From positions 1 through 13,788 of the forward strand of contig CAZOMR010000067.1 of assembly GCA_964580655.1 (NCBI GenBank): a stretch of 13,788 nucleotides of DNA, given 5' to 3'. Below are positions 1 through 8,022 of the stretch, one piece after another. Position numbers and translations under genes: made by a program. A model generated the notes under the pieces. That model searched no databases. It saw nothing but the letters and a program-made list of their open reading frames with translations, and was not told the origin of the DNA. Position 1 is the first letter of the stretch. Every line of letters begins with the position of its first letter. The stretch is from CAZOMR01 sp964580655 (lineage in GTDB: Bacteria; RBG-13-61-14; CAZOMR01).

Positions 1-3
1 CAT

Positions 4-24
4 CCAGTAGCCGGTAGCCAGTGG
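4..24. repeat. Three degenerate 7-bp tandem repeats (CCAGTAG-like)
   Basis: On the plus strand three consecutive heptamers read CCAGTAG, CCGGTAG and CCAGTGG, each differing from the first by one base. They are followed directly by the low-complexity string TGTCTTTGTGGTTCAT (25-40). From memory, both patterns recur as intergenic repetitive DNA in many environmental bacterial genomes; this was not checked. They lie downstream of the last gene of the operon, so this edge is probably an intergenic boundary. The array may extend beyond the window. No terminator hairpin with a T tract is visible between the stop codon at 59 and the window edge. Confidence 0.5.
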
Positions 25-58
25 TGTCTTTGTGGTTCATAATTTTATTTTTAATAGA

Positions 59-2020
59 CTAACGCTGGATATATCCCAGGGCCTTGAGCTGGTTCAGCTT
101 TTCCTGGCTGATCTCTTTGGGCGGCCCCTTTGCGCTGAAAGATACCAGGTCGCTCCAGGTTTTCACATAAAGTATTTCGTTCTTCTGCTTTTGTGTTGAG
201 AAGGCGGACTTGATTACCTTGCCGGGCATATCTGCGCCAAGCGGGAATCCGAGGAACCACAGCACAGTTGGTGCAATGTCCGGAACCCTCACTGAAACAG
301 GCTCGAAGCCTGCGGTGCCCGGCCCGGAGACGAGCCATATTCCTTCCAGGGCATGATCCCCTGAAACATCTTTATAAGACCATAGGATCGAGCTGAACGG
401 AATCGGATCACTATCGCGTCTGGATCTTTTAATATACTTTTCTCCCAGGACATCGCGGTTGAATGTGAGCAATATATCAGGAGGGTCCAGCAGGCCTAGA
501 GGCATGATTCCCTTATCCGGGTTAGCCCGAACCATGGTGAAGACTTTCTTTCCGGACTCGGTCCTTAGTGCGCTTAGCTCCCGGATAACCTCCTTTCGGA
601 AACTCGCAAATTCCTTCTCCGGGACAACCCCTTCCGGGTCTCTGCCCTTAAGATTGATGTAAAGCCCCTGAACATCCTTGTGGAAATCTTCCATATTAAA
701 CACCCTGGTTTTGCGCCACGCCACATCCTCCCGGATATGCCCTCGGCGGAGCAGGTCGGTCAGACCATCAAGCTGGCCCCAGAGCTCTTCCAACTGCGCC
801 CTCTCCACCATCCGGTGCTCCAGCAGGAATCCAGCGATTAATTCCGCTCCTCCGGGATTCCGCACCGTCTGCTTGAGTAGCTCGCAGGTAAAAAATATGT
901 TGTAAGATACCGGTTCCGGCATTTTGAGCTTGCCTTTATTCCACATATCCTTGAGTATTCCCTCGCAAGTGGGCCCGCGGAACTCCAGATACCCCATCCC
1001 CTCCAGCAGGCGGTTGAGTTTGATAAAGATATTCTGTGGAGGATAGGTGGCCTGGAATCCGTGATCCGAGAGTAACATCACTGTATAGCCCGGGGCCGCC
1101 TCAATCAGCTTGCCTATAAGCCAGTCCGTGAATTCATAATATGTATCAACCACTCCTCCGAACCGTTCTCGCTCGGCGTCGCTCACCGGGTAATAATACT
1201 CAAGCCCCACTGGCTGGCGGTATTTCCAGAACCCATGTGAGACCACATCCACATTACGGAGATAGATCATCATCAGGTCCGGCTGTTTTTGCGTGAGTAT
1301 CTCTGCGCCAATGGCCGCAACAAACCTGTCAAGATCATAGCCCCGCTTTATCACGGGGTGCTGATACATCTCAATCTTTGTTTCCATCAGCGGGTTTCTG
1401 AAGGGCTTGATGTTCCTTATCTTGTCAAGCCATTCTGGAGGCCAGACCTGGTAATCATGGACGAGCTCTGGCGCAGTCCCCGGACTCACAAAGACCCCGC
1501 CAGGACAAGGCTCAGCAGTCTGTGTCCCATACCAGTTGACCACTCCAACCTTTTTCCCGTGTTGAGAGAAGATATTCCAGAGAGCCGGCACCTTGCGCAC
1601 GCGTGTGCCCATTTGTGCCAGCTTGTATTCAAAGGGAATCTTGTACACAAAATTGTCAATGCCGTGGACCTCGCGAGGGACCCCGGTTGCAAAGGTGGTC
1701 CAGATGGCCGGTGAGATGAGTGGTGGTGTGGAAACCAGGTTTCCATGCGCACCATGCTTGAGAAGGCGCTCCAGGTTGGGCATCCTTCCCTCTCCTACCA
1801 GACCCAGGGCCACCTCCCATGTAGCGCCGTCAATTCCTATTATCAGGAGTTTTTCTTTATTTTCCTTGATGGATGCCTGTAATGCAGGATCGGAGATGGA
1901 TATGATTCTTTTTTCAACTCCGCTTTCCCATCGGGAGACCAGGTATGCAAATATCAAGACCACTATCACCCCGATTGTGACTTCCAGTGTGATCCGGCGT
2001 TTTACCTGCTTATTCATCAT
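59..2020 (-). CDS. Membrane-anchored alkaline-phosphatase-superfamily phosphodiesterase/phosphotransferase
   Basis: This 653-residue protein has one N-terminal membrane helix (about residues 12-29), so the catalytic domain probably faces the periplasm. The AP-superfamily metal site is intact: D64 in IGIDGAT, a candidate nucleophile S103 in ISPAIWTTFATG followed by H119, D258 and H262 in NVDVVSHG, D319/H320 in LLSDHG, and H556 in SGDHA. This matches the type I phosphodiesterase/nucleotide pyrophosphatase clan. About 235 residues separate the SDHG motif from the last histidine, suggesting an inserted cap domain. The gene starts with ATGATG at 2020, overlapping the end of the MraY/WecA-like gene by 11 bp, with an AAGG ribosome site before it. 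It is the last gene of the operon. In a glycan cluster it may add, remove or transfer a phosphate-linked group; the substrate cannot be read from the sequence. The family is clear and the role is inferred. Confidence 0.88.
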   Translation of the reverse strand: MMNKQVKRRITLEVTIGVIVVLIFAYLVSRWESGVEKRIISISDPALQASIKENKEKLLIIGIDGATWEVALGLVGEGRMPNLERLLKHGAHGNLVSTPPLISPAIWTTFATGVPREVHGIDNFVYKIPFEYKLAQMGTRVRKVPALWNIFSQHGKKVGVVNWYGTQTAEPCPGGVFVSPGTAPELVHDYQVWPPEWLDKIRNIKPFRNPLMETKIEMYQHPVIKRGYDLDRFVAAIGAEILTQKQPDLMMIYLRNVDVVSHGFWKYRQPVGLEYYYPVSDAERERFGGVVDTYYEFTDWLIGKLIEAAPGYTVMLLSDHGFQATYPPQNIFIKLNRLLEGMGYLEFRGPTCEGILKDMWNKGKLKMPEPVSYNIFFTCELLKQTVRNPGGAELIAGFLLEHRMVERAQLEELWGQLDGLTDLLRRGHIREDVAWRKTRVFNMEDFHKDVQGLYINLKGRDPEGVVPEKEFASFRKEVIRELSALRTESGKKVFTMVRANPDKGIMPLGLLDPPDILLTFNRDVLGEKYIKRSRRDSDPIPFSSILWSYKDVSGDHALEGIWLVSGPGTAGFEPVSVRVPDIAPTVLWFLGFPLGADMPGKVIKSAFSTQKQKNEILYVKTWSDLVSFSAKGPPKEISQEKLNQLKALGYIQR

Positions 2021-3044
2021 TCGATACCTTTTCCGGTTTTATCCGCAATAGCAGTGCTGTGACAATCAATCCGGCCAGTGCAATGCTGGATACCATGATC
2101 AGCGCGGCACGGAGGCTGGATAGCATCATCACGATCGCCAGTCCTCCGAGCAAAACAGCAGAGATATAATGAAGTATAACCGTTGTGCGAAGTCTCAAGC
2201 CGGCCTTTTGCAGACGCTTGGCCACATGATCCGGACTTCCATGCATCACCGGGATTCCCCTCAATACACGGGCCAGCATGGTAAAGCCGATCTCAAAACA
2301 TGCTACCCCCAGAATCAATATCGGAGCCAGTAGTGCCACAGGGTTGCGCTCGGTGTAGCTTCCGATCATGGCCAGTGCCCCGAGCATCAAACCCAGAAAC
2401 AGGCTTCCCGCATCACCGAGATATATCCTTGCCGGGATAAAGCTGTAACGGAGAAAGCCCAGGAGGGCGCCGGCCAGCGCGATAGTCAAGGTGGCGATAA
2501 CCGGGCTTTGATTGAGAATTGCCACGGCAAAGAGGCTCAAGCTCGAGAAGAAGGCTACCCCTCCTGCCAGGCCATCCTCTATATCCAGGAAGTTGAAGGC
2601 ATTGCTTATACCCACGAGCCAGAATGCGCTCAACAGGTAACTGAGGATCGGAAACCCCTGCCAGGGCTCTACATCCAGGATCAGTTGAATCTTGATATGA
2701 ATCCCGGCCTTCAAGAGAGCCACCACCGCTATCATCTGGCCGAAGAGCTTCATCCACGGCGCCATCACGCCGAAATCATCAATCATGCCCACAAGCAGAA
2801 TGATGGTCCCCCCGAGGAGAATTCCCAGCACCATCTGGTCAAACCGAAAACTTATGGCCAGAGCCAGAAGGAATGCCAGGTATATTGCGAGTCCCCCAAG
2901 ATATGGCACAGGTTCAGTCTGCACCCTCAGTTTGCCGTCAGGATGCGAGAGCAGTCCGAATTTGATCGCGGCCTGGCGCATCATTGGAGTGAGATAAAGG
3001 GCCAGGGAAAGTGCAAGCAGGAATGTAAATAGATAAATCAGCAT
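2010..3044 (-). CDS. Polyprenyl-phosphate sugar-1-phosphate transferase (MraY/WecA superfamily, GT4-type phosphotransferase)
   Basis: This 344-residue, roughly ten-helix membrane protein should transfer a sugar-1-phosphate from a UDP-sugar to undecaprenyl phosphate, the first committed step of a lipid-linked glycan. Family motifs are present: PYLGG (47-51), the Mg-binding DD pair at 89-90 in MIDDFG, NAFNFLDIEDGLAGG (148-162) with D154 and D157, and YLGDAGS (208-214). The cytoplasmic loop that holds the His-x-His motif in WecA here reads HGSPDHVAKRL (268-278), leaving H268 and H273. It is not a clear MraY, since a stand-alone gene in a glycosyltransferase cluster fits a WecA-like initiator better. 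It starts 39 bp after the asnB-like gene. The ATG at 3044 has no close Shine-Dalgarno; the nearest GGAG is about 20 bases upstream. It overlaps the following AP-superfamily gene by 11 bp. The sugar substrate is unknown. Confidence 0.92.
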   Translation of the reverse strand: MLIYLFTFLLALSLALYLTPMMRQAAIKFGLLSHPDGKLRVQTEPVPYLGGLAIYLAFLLALAISFRFDQMVLGILLGGTIILLVGMIDDFGVMAPWMKLFGQMIAVVALLKAGIHIKIQLILDVEPWQGFPILSYLLSAFWLVGISNAFNFLDIEDGLAGGVAFFSSLSLFAVAILNQSPVIATLTIALAGALLGFLRYSFIPARIYLGDAGSLFLGLMLGALAMIGSYTERNPVALLAPILILGVACFEIGFTMLARVLRGIPVMHGSPDHVAKRLQKAGLRLRTTVILHYISAVLLGGLAIVMMLSSLRAALIMVSSIALAGLIVTALLLRIKPEKVSNDE

Positions 3045-3083
3045 CTTTTCGGGAGTATCCGGGGCTCCTTTTTGCCGGCAATC

Positions 3084-4976
3084 CTACGAGCGCGTTGAAA
3101 AAGACACACTTTCTTTTATTTTATCCTGCCATATCTCGAAAAGCAATAAGCTGTATAAAGCCTGGCCGTTATTTTGCCGTCCAGAGAGGTGATCCGCGAT
3201 CAAGCCCTCCACCATCATCGGATCGAAAATTCCCTCTCGCCTCATGCGCTCCGTGGAGAGCGTGTCCATCAGCAGTTCTTTAAGCTCGCTACGGAACCAT
3301 GCGTCCAGGGGCAATGTAAAGCCGGCCTTCTTCCGCCTGATTATCTCCTCGGGCAAAAGCCCTCGCACAGCCTTTTTTAAGACCAGTTTTCTTCTCCATG
3401 CTCGCATTTTCTCATGTGGCGGAATCCTCAAGGCAAGCTCCACCAGCCGGTGATCCAGAAACGGAACCCTTGCCTCCAGGCTTACCGCCATGCTCATCCC
3501 GTCCACCTTGGTCAAAAGATCATCAGGCAACCAGGTGACAATGTCCGCTCTCAAAGTCCTCTCCAGGGAATAGACTTCCCTCTGGCCTGCGAAGAGTCCC
3601 TCAAATACCCCTCTTGCCCATCTCCGGGCATCACCTTTTCCGCCAAGCAACCTCTCAAGCTGGTCGCGCTGAAATACCGATACCCAGGCCAGGTGTCTCA
3701 GCGCAGGCGTGGTCTCTCCGAGAGCTATCATTCCCTTGCGCACCCTTCGAGGAAGGGGATGAGATAGCAGGGTTTGCCGAAGAAGACCCGGAAACATCCG
3801 ATACCAGAAGGCCAGACTGCCCAGCCGGTAACGCAGGTAGCCTGCAAAAATCTCATCCGCGCCTTCCCCGGTCAAGACCACCGTTACCTGCTCGCGCGCC
3901 AGCTTTGAGACCAGATATGTGGGAATGCAGGCCGGGTCCGCGACCGGTTCGCCCAGGTGGCTCGTCACTTCGGGAAGGCTTTCTAAAACCTCTGCCGCGC
4001 CCACGGTCAAAGGATAATGCTCTGTGCCATAATGCCGGGCCGCAAGCCGGGAATAATATGTCTCGTTCAAGTCCTCTGCTCCGGCCTTTGCCTCGAAATC
4101 CACGGAGAAGGTCTTCAGCCCCCCTCCTTTGTGCCGGCGCATCATCGCAACAATCGAGCTTGAGTCAATCCCTCCACTCAGAAAAGCGCCCAGCGGCACA
4201 TCCGCTACCAGCCGCTTCTTCACGCTGTCCTCAAGCAAATCCCGAAGCCCTGCTTGGGCATCCTTCCCTGAAATTTTCTCACCGCGCTCGCCCTGCTCCG
4301 GCAGGGACCAGTATCGCGAGACCTTCGTGCCAGTTGAGTCCACCAGCATCAGCGTGCCAGGCTCTAGCTTCTCCACGCCCTGAAAGATCGTGCGCGGGGC
4401 TGGCACATATTGAATTGCAAGATATGACCACATCCCGGACTGATCCTTCTCCGGCACCTCTCCGAGCCCGTAAATCAGCGAGTTCAGCTCCGAGCCGAAG
4501 ATCAACCTGTTCCCCTGTCTGGTCCAGTAAAGCGGTTTGATCCCAAGTCTGTCCCGTGCGAGCATAAGCCTTTGCTTATTATGGTCCCACAGGGCAAAGG
4601 CGAACATCCCATTAAACTTGTTCACGCACTCCGGGCCATCCTCTTCATACTGGTGCACTATCACCTCGGTGTCCGATTGCGACCGGAACCTGTGTCCCCT
4701 CGCTTTTAACTCCTCGCGCAGTTCAATAAAGTTGTAAATCTCTCCATTGTAGATAAGCACGATGGACCCGTCCTCGTTGAACATGGGCTGGAGCCCGCCT
4801 TCCAGGTCAATCACCTTAAGCCGCCGGTGTCCAAGGCCCAGGCTTTGCGGCTCGGAGAAATAAAATCCTTCATCATCCGGGCCACGGTGAGCAAGCCGGT
4901 CGGTCATAGCCCTGACACGAGCGGAGTCCACCCGCTCTCTTGCGTCAAAGTGGAACTCACCGCAAATTCCGCACAT
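3084..4976 (-). CDS. asnB: Glutamine-hydrolysing asparagine synthase family amidotransferase
   Basis: This 630-residue, two-domain protein has an N-terminal class II glutamine amidotransferase domain: the nucleophile C2 in MCGICG, RGPDDEG (31-37), YNGEIYN (76-82) and SDTEV (101-105). It liberates ammonia from glutamine. The C-terminal ATP-pyrophosphatase domain has the PP-loop SGGIDSS (267-273), GEPVADPACIPTYL (342-355) and TGEGADEIFAGY (369-380). Both halves look active. The start is fixed by the catalytic Cys at position 2 and by a strong GGGGGA site 4 bases before the ATG. The gene overlaps the upstream GT4 gene by 20 bp. In polysaccharide and exosortase-type loci such proteins often accompany glycosyltransferases, and some amidate uronic acids or other carboxyl groups on sugars. 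Free asparagine synthesis is the textbook activity, but placement inside this cluster favours glycan or precursor amidation, which is an inference. Confidence 0.93.
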   Translation of the reverse strand: MCGICGEFHFDARERVDSARVRAMTDRLAHRGPDDEGFYFSEPQSLGLGHRRLKVIDLEGGLQPMFNEDGSIVLIYNGEIYNFIELREELKARGHRFRSQSDTEVIVHQYEEDGPECVNKFNGMFAFALWDHNKQRLMLARDRLGIKPLYWTRQGNRLIFGSELNSLIYGLGEVPEKDQSGMWSYLAIQYVPAPRTIFQGVEKLEPGTLMLVDSTGTKVSRYWSLPEQGERGEKISGKDAQAGLRDLLEDSVKKRLVADVPLGAFLSGGIDSSSIVAMMRRHKGGGLKTFSVDFEAKAGAEDLNETYYSRLAARHYGTEHYPLTVGAAEVLESLPEVTSHLGEPVADPACIPTYLVSKLAREQVTVVLTGEGADEIFAGYLRYRLGSLAFWYRMFPGLLRQTLLSHPLPRRVRKGMIALGETTPALRHLAWVSVFQRDQLERLLGGKGDARRWARGVFEGLFAGQREVYSLERTLRADIVTWLPDDLLTKVDGMSMAVSLEARVPFLDHRLVELALRIPPHEKMRAWRRKLVLKKAVRGLLPEEIIRRKKAGFTLPLDAWFRSELKELLMDTLSTERMRREGIFDPMMVEGLIADHLSGRQNNGQALYSLLLFEIWQDKIKESVSFSTRS

Positions 4977-6120
4977 CGCGTCCCCCAGATACTTCGGACA
5001 TTAGCCGCTCATAAAGTTCCTGCGTTCGCTCGACCATGCGCGTGAGGCTGTAGTATGCCTTCACCAGCTCTTGCGCCTTTCGGCCCATCTCGCGCAGATC
5101 GGTGGAAAAAGAGCTTTTCGCGAGCAGGTTCATGATCGCAGAAGAAAGAGCCTCCACATCTTCCACCGGAACGAGAATCCCGGTCTCGCCCTGCTGGACC
5201 AGTTCCCGCGCCCCGCCTGTATCGCTTGCCACCACAGCCCTGCCCGCGGCCATGGCCTCGAGGATCACATTTGGCATACCTTCCCAGCGCGATGCCAGAA
5301 CAAACAGGTCCATGCCGGCTAGAATATCCGGGATGTCCCGCCGCAGTCCGGTGAAGATCACCGAATCGGAAAGACCTGACTCCCTGGCAAGAATTCTAAG
5401 CTTTCCTTGCTCCGGCCCCTCACCAACCACTATCACCCGGAGGGGTGGAAATTCTGCCCTGATGTTTCCAGCGGCCCTGAGAAGGATGTCCATGCCCTTT
5501 TGCCTGTGGACCCGGCCGATGGTTCCGATGAGAGGAACATCCCTTCCGATCCCGAGTTCTTCTCTCACCTTATTCCTGTTCCCTTCCGCGTAAGGTTCAG
5601 GATTGATCCCGTTAGGGATGGTTATTATCTTCTCCGGTGCTATCCCCAGCTTTTGGATGCCGAAATTCCGGACTTCGTCGCAGACAGCAGTGTAACCTGT
5701 CACCAGAGGCCTGCTCAATCGCTCAAGTAAAATATGTGACCCGCGTTCCTTTTCCTCTACCCTGAGTGAGGATATGTTAACCGGAATCCCTGTTCTTTTT
5801 GCGGCTATTCTGCCCAGGAAATTTGCCTGAAACAAGTAGCAGTGCAAGATGTCAGGCCGCGCTTTGGCGAGCATACGACTGAGCCGGGATAAAGCTCCGG
5901 GCAGTTTAATGCCGTAGCCCGGCGAGAACCAGCGTGGAAGCCCGATGCTTTTTACCGGGATTCCTTTCTCAGAGAGCATCTTCGCGGTCGCGCCCGGTGG
6001 CTTGAGGACTATCAGTTCCGGAGAGAAGCGGGATCGGTCAAGGTTCAGGATCAGGTCCGCAAGCATCTTCTCTGTTCCGCCGATTCCGCTGTCCGTGATC
6101 AGATATGTAACCCTGATCAT
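4957..6120 (-). CDS. GT4-family (GT-B fold) glycosyltransferase
   Basis: This 387-residue protein has the two-Rossmann GT-B layout of family GT4. The N-terminal acceptor domain opens with a beta strand and the glycine-rich GIGGTEK (12-18). The C-terminal donor domain contains TIGRVHRQKG (200-209), VVGEGPE (231-237) and the E-x7-E signature in EGMPNVILE (E280 and E288), followed by SDTGGARELV. It should be a retaining transferase using a nucleotide sugar and a lipid-linked acceptor at the cytoplasmic face of the membrane. No transmembrane segment is evident. The start codon is part of an ATGA overlap with the preceding GT2 gene, and AAGGA sits 6 bases before the ATG. The 3' end overlaps the asnB-like gene by 20 bp. 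Donor sugar and linkage cannot be assigned. Confidence 0.93.
   Translation of the reverse strand: MIRVTYLITDSGIGGTEKMLADLILNLDRSRFSPELIVLKPPGATAKMLSEKGIPVKSIGLPRWFSPGYGIKLPGALSRLSRMLAKARPDILHCYLFQANFLGRIAAKRTGIPVNISSLRVEEKERGSHILLERLSRPLVTGYTAVCDEVRNFGIQKLGIAPEKIITIPNGINPEPYAEGNRNKVREELGIGRDVPLIGTIGRVHRQKGMDILLRAAGNIRAEFPPLRVIVVGEGPEQGKLRILARESGLSDSVIFTGLRRDIPDILAGMDLFVLASRWEGMPNVILEAMAAGRAVVASDTGGARELVQQGETGILVPVEDVEALSSAIMNLLAKSSFSTDLREMGRKAQELVKAYYSLTRMVERTQELYERLMSEVSGGRDVRNLR
4981..4986 (-). promoter_or_regulatory. Ribosome binding site for the asnB-like gene
   Basis: GGGGGA lies 4 bases upstream of the ATG at 4976, inside the 3' end of the GT4 gene. It confirms the start that places Cys at residue 2. 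Confidence 0.6.
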
Positions 6121-7067
6121 TGCGCATCCTTTTCTTCAGCACTGGCCCGACGACGGAGTCGCAAGAGCAGTGCCATGCCCGGTTTGCCCAGAAGAGACAA
6201 TAAAATAAGAAGCCATGCACGCGCAAGCCAGGGATATGTTCTCAATGCCTTTAGTGTCTCCTTTCGCGCTAATCCGGGCTCAAGCGCGGCAAGACACCTT
6301 ACAGCACTCTCCAGATAAACAGCGGCCTCTGCTCTGGGCCTTAAATCTGGCGGAAGATCAGGTCCTACAGATCCTTCGGAGTTTCGCGAGAAGGCCTTTT
6401 CCAGAGCAAGGAGCGAGTTGTCCCTGATCTTGAATCCGAGTTTCTGGATAGCGCTTTCGCTGTGACGGCGGTATTCGACCAGTATGGCGCCGGTGTGGCG
6501 GAGTTGATAGCGTGCCGCGATCCGCATCCACAGGTCCCAGTCTTCAGAGGCATAGCGAAAGGCGGGATCGAAAGTTCCGCACCGCTCCAGGCACTCTCTC
6601 CGGAGCACCACACTTGAAGTGGTGATGAAATTGCCGAGCACTAGCGAGGCAAGAGAGGCAGTCCGGGGGGAATTCCGTAATTTCTCGAATCGGCCGGCCT
6701 CATCAATCACCCTGGCGTCTGAATAGACCAGGCCCACATCCGGCTCTTGCGAAAGCAATTCAAGCGCTTTACGGAGGTGTCCGGGGAGCCAGCGGTCGTC
6801 CGCATCCAGGAACGCTATGAATTTTCCCTCTGCCATCTCAAGGCCGGAATTTCGTGCCTGGGCCGCGCCCCGGTTGTTCTGGCGGAGCGCTCTAATCCTG
6901 CCCTCGTACTCTTTCAGCACCTCGGGAGTTTCATCCTGGGAGCCGTCGTCAATCACGATCAGGTCCGGGCTTACGCGCTCCTGCGTAAGTGCGCTGTCCA
7001 GCGCCTGCTTGAGGTATCGCGCCTGGTTGTAAGCGGGAATGATCACGCTCACCCGGGGATCAGACAT
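6117..7067 (-). CDS. GT2-family (GT-A fold) glycosyltransferase
   Basis: This 316-residue protein starts immediately with the GT-A core: VSVIIPAYNQ (6-15), the nucleotide-binding DDGS (40-43), AARNSG-type contacts (AQARNSG, 69-75), the DxD metal motif in FLDADD (86-91), and the likely catalytic E175/D176 in SEDWDLW. The C terminus ends in a hydrophobic segment (about residues 280-305) and a basic tail, consistent with membrane attachment. It should be an inverting sugar transferase building the lipid-linked repeat unit. It overlaps the upstream GT2 gene by 8 bp and the downstream GT4 gene by 4 bp (ATGA). AAGGA lies 10 bases before the ATG, inside the upstream gene. Donor and acceptor are not predictable. 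Confidence 0.92.
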   Translation of the reverse strand: MSDPRVSVIIPAYNQARYLKQALDSALTQERVSPDLIVIDDGSQDETPEVLKEYEGRIRALRQNNRGAAQARNSGLEMAEGKFIAFLDADDRWLPGHLRKALELLSQEPDVGLVYSDARVIDEAGRFEKLRNSPRTASLASLVLGNFITTSSVVLRRECLERCGTFDPAFRYASEDWDLWMRIAARYQLRHTGAILVEYRRHSESAIQKLGFKIRDNSLLALEKAFSRNSEGSVGPDLPPDLRPRAEAAVYLESAVRCLAALEPGLARKETLKALRTYPWLARAWLLILLSLLGKPGMALLLRLRRRASAEEKDAQ

Positions 7068-8022
7068 GTCCTATGGATCCTTCTAAGATTTGATCCTTGT
7101 CTTTAGAGACTATATACCGCCATGCCCTGAAGCCTCCGAGATAAGAGATCATTCGTTTAAGCCAATTCAGAATGGCAAATAGAAAAGCATCAGAGGCTTT
7201 AGCTTCTCTTCTCCAGAATTGATATGCCTTTACCGGAATCCATACCCACGCCAGCACCACCCTGCCCCACCAGAGCGTGCGCATGATTTTGTAAGTCCGG
7301 GAGAAATGCCTGAGCCGGATCACCTCGCCCTGGCCGTAGTTCAGGCACATGCGCACAAACCCGCGGGTGGTTACCAGATGATGATGAACTACTCTGGCCT
7401 CCGGTGTATAGGAAAAGTGGCACCCCTTGTCCCGGAGCTTCATGCACAAGTCCACATCCTCGCCGCCAGGGACAGGGATTTTCTCGTCGAACCTTCCGAC
7501 ATCCTCGATCATGGCCTTGCGGAAGGAGCAGTTGTTGGTCAAAATATAAAGGATCATGCCGTTGTCTTCCTGGCAGGGTTTGCGCATGACGCAAAAGTCC
7601 AGGAAGCGGCTGAAGATGTTTCCTTTTTCAGCAGGGAATGTCTGGCCGCCTGTTCCTGCCAGCATCGGGTCAGACTCGTAACCTGAAGAAATTTTTTCCA
7701 GCCAATCCGGGGCCGCCTCGCAGTCGTCATCCGTGAAGGCCACGATCTCTCCGCGGGCCAGGTCCAGGCCCCGATTTCGTGCCGAGGCCGGGCCTCGGTT
7801 TGGCTGTGACACAAACCGGAGCCGCATGCCCCGCTCCTTTTGAATCCTGCGAAGCAGGTTTGCGGTGCTGTCAGTGGACCCGTCATCCACAACGATCAGC
7901 TCAAATTGTCCTGCAAAATTTTGTTTCAGGATCGAATCCAGGGCGTCTTCCAGCAGGGCGGCCCGATTGCGAGTCGGCATTATCACCGAAACCGAGATTT
8001 TATCCTCGGGCTTCACGGTCAT
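7060..8022 (-). CDS. GT2-family glycosyltransferase with C-terminal hydrophobic region
   Basis: From the ATG at 8022 this is 320 residues. Motifs are VSVIMPTRNR near the N terminus, VVDDGSTDST, SARNRGLDLARG, the DxD motif in FTDDDC, and PGGEDVDL for the catalytic base region. A hydrophobic, aromatic-rich C-terminal part (WWGRVVLAWVWIPVKAY and later) suggests membrane contact. The frame stays open upstream to 8205, but those 61 codons lie wholly within the upstream gene and encode no recognisable fold. The ATG at 8022 forms an ATGA overlap with the upstream stop and has AAGGA just before it, so I chose it. The gene overlaps the next GT2 gene by 8 bp. It resembles its upstream neighbour in the ARNRG and TDxDC motifs, which may reflect an old duplication. 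Sugar specificity is unknown. Confidence 0.9.
   Translation of the reverse strand: MTVKPEDKISVSVIMPTRNRAALLEDALDSILKQNFAGQFELIVVDDGSTDSTANLLRRIQKERGMRLRFVSQPNRGPASARNRGLDLARGEIVAFTDDDCEAAPDWLEKISSGYESDPMLAGTGGQTFPAEKGNIFSRFLDFCVMRKPCQEDNGMILYILTNNCSFRKAMIEDVGRFDEKIPVPGGEDVDLCMKLRDKGCHFSYTPEARVVHHHLVTTRGFVRMCLNYGQGEVIRLRHFSRTYKIMRTLWWGRVVLAWVWIPVKAYQFWRREAKASDAFLFAILNWLKRMISYLGGFRAWRYIVSKDKDQILEGSIGHV

Noticed and set aside
1..40. Partial minus-strand ORF starting at the ATG at 40 (MNHKDTTGYRLLD and onward)
   Set aside because: It lies in repetitive, low-complexity DNA and has no clear ribosome site; 13 codons at a window edge cannot be supported as a gene.
3072..3081. Perfect palindrome TTGCCGGCAA in the gap after the asnB-like gene
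   Set aside because: Ten bases with no loop, no T tract for a terminator and no promoter elements around it; it may be chance.
3614..4540. A 308-codon open frame on the plus strand, antisense to the asnB-like gene
   Set aside because: Its translation is low-complexity, rich in Ser, Pro, Arg and Ala, with no fold or motif, while the opposite strand encodes a complete, motif-rich enzyme. It is a shadow of GC-biased codons.
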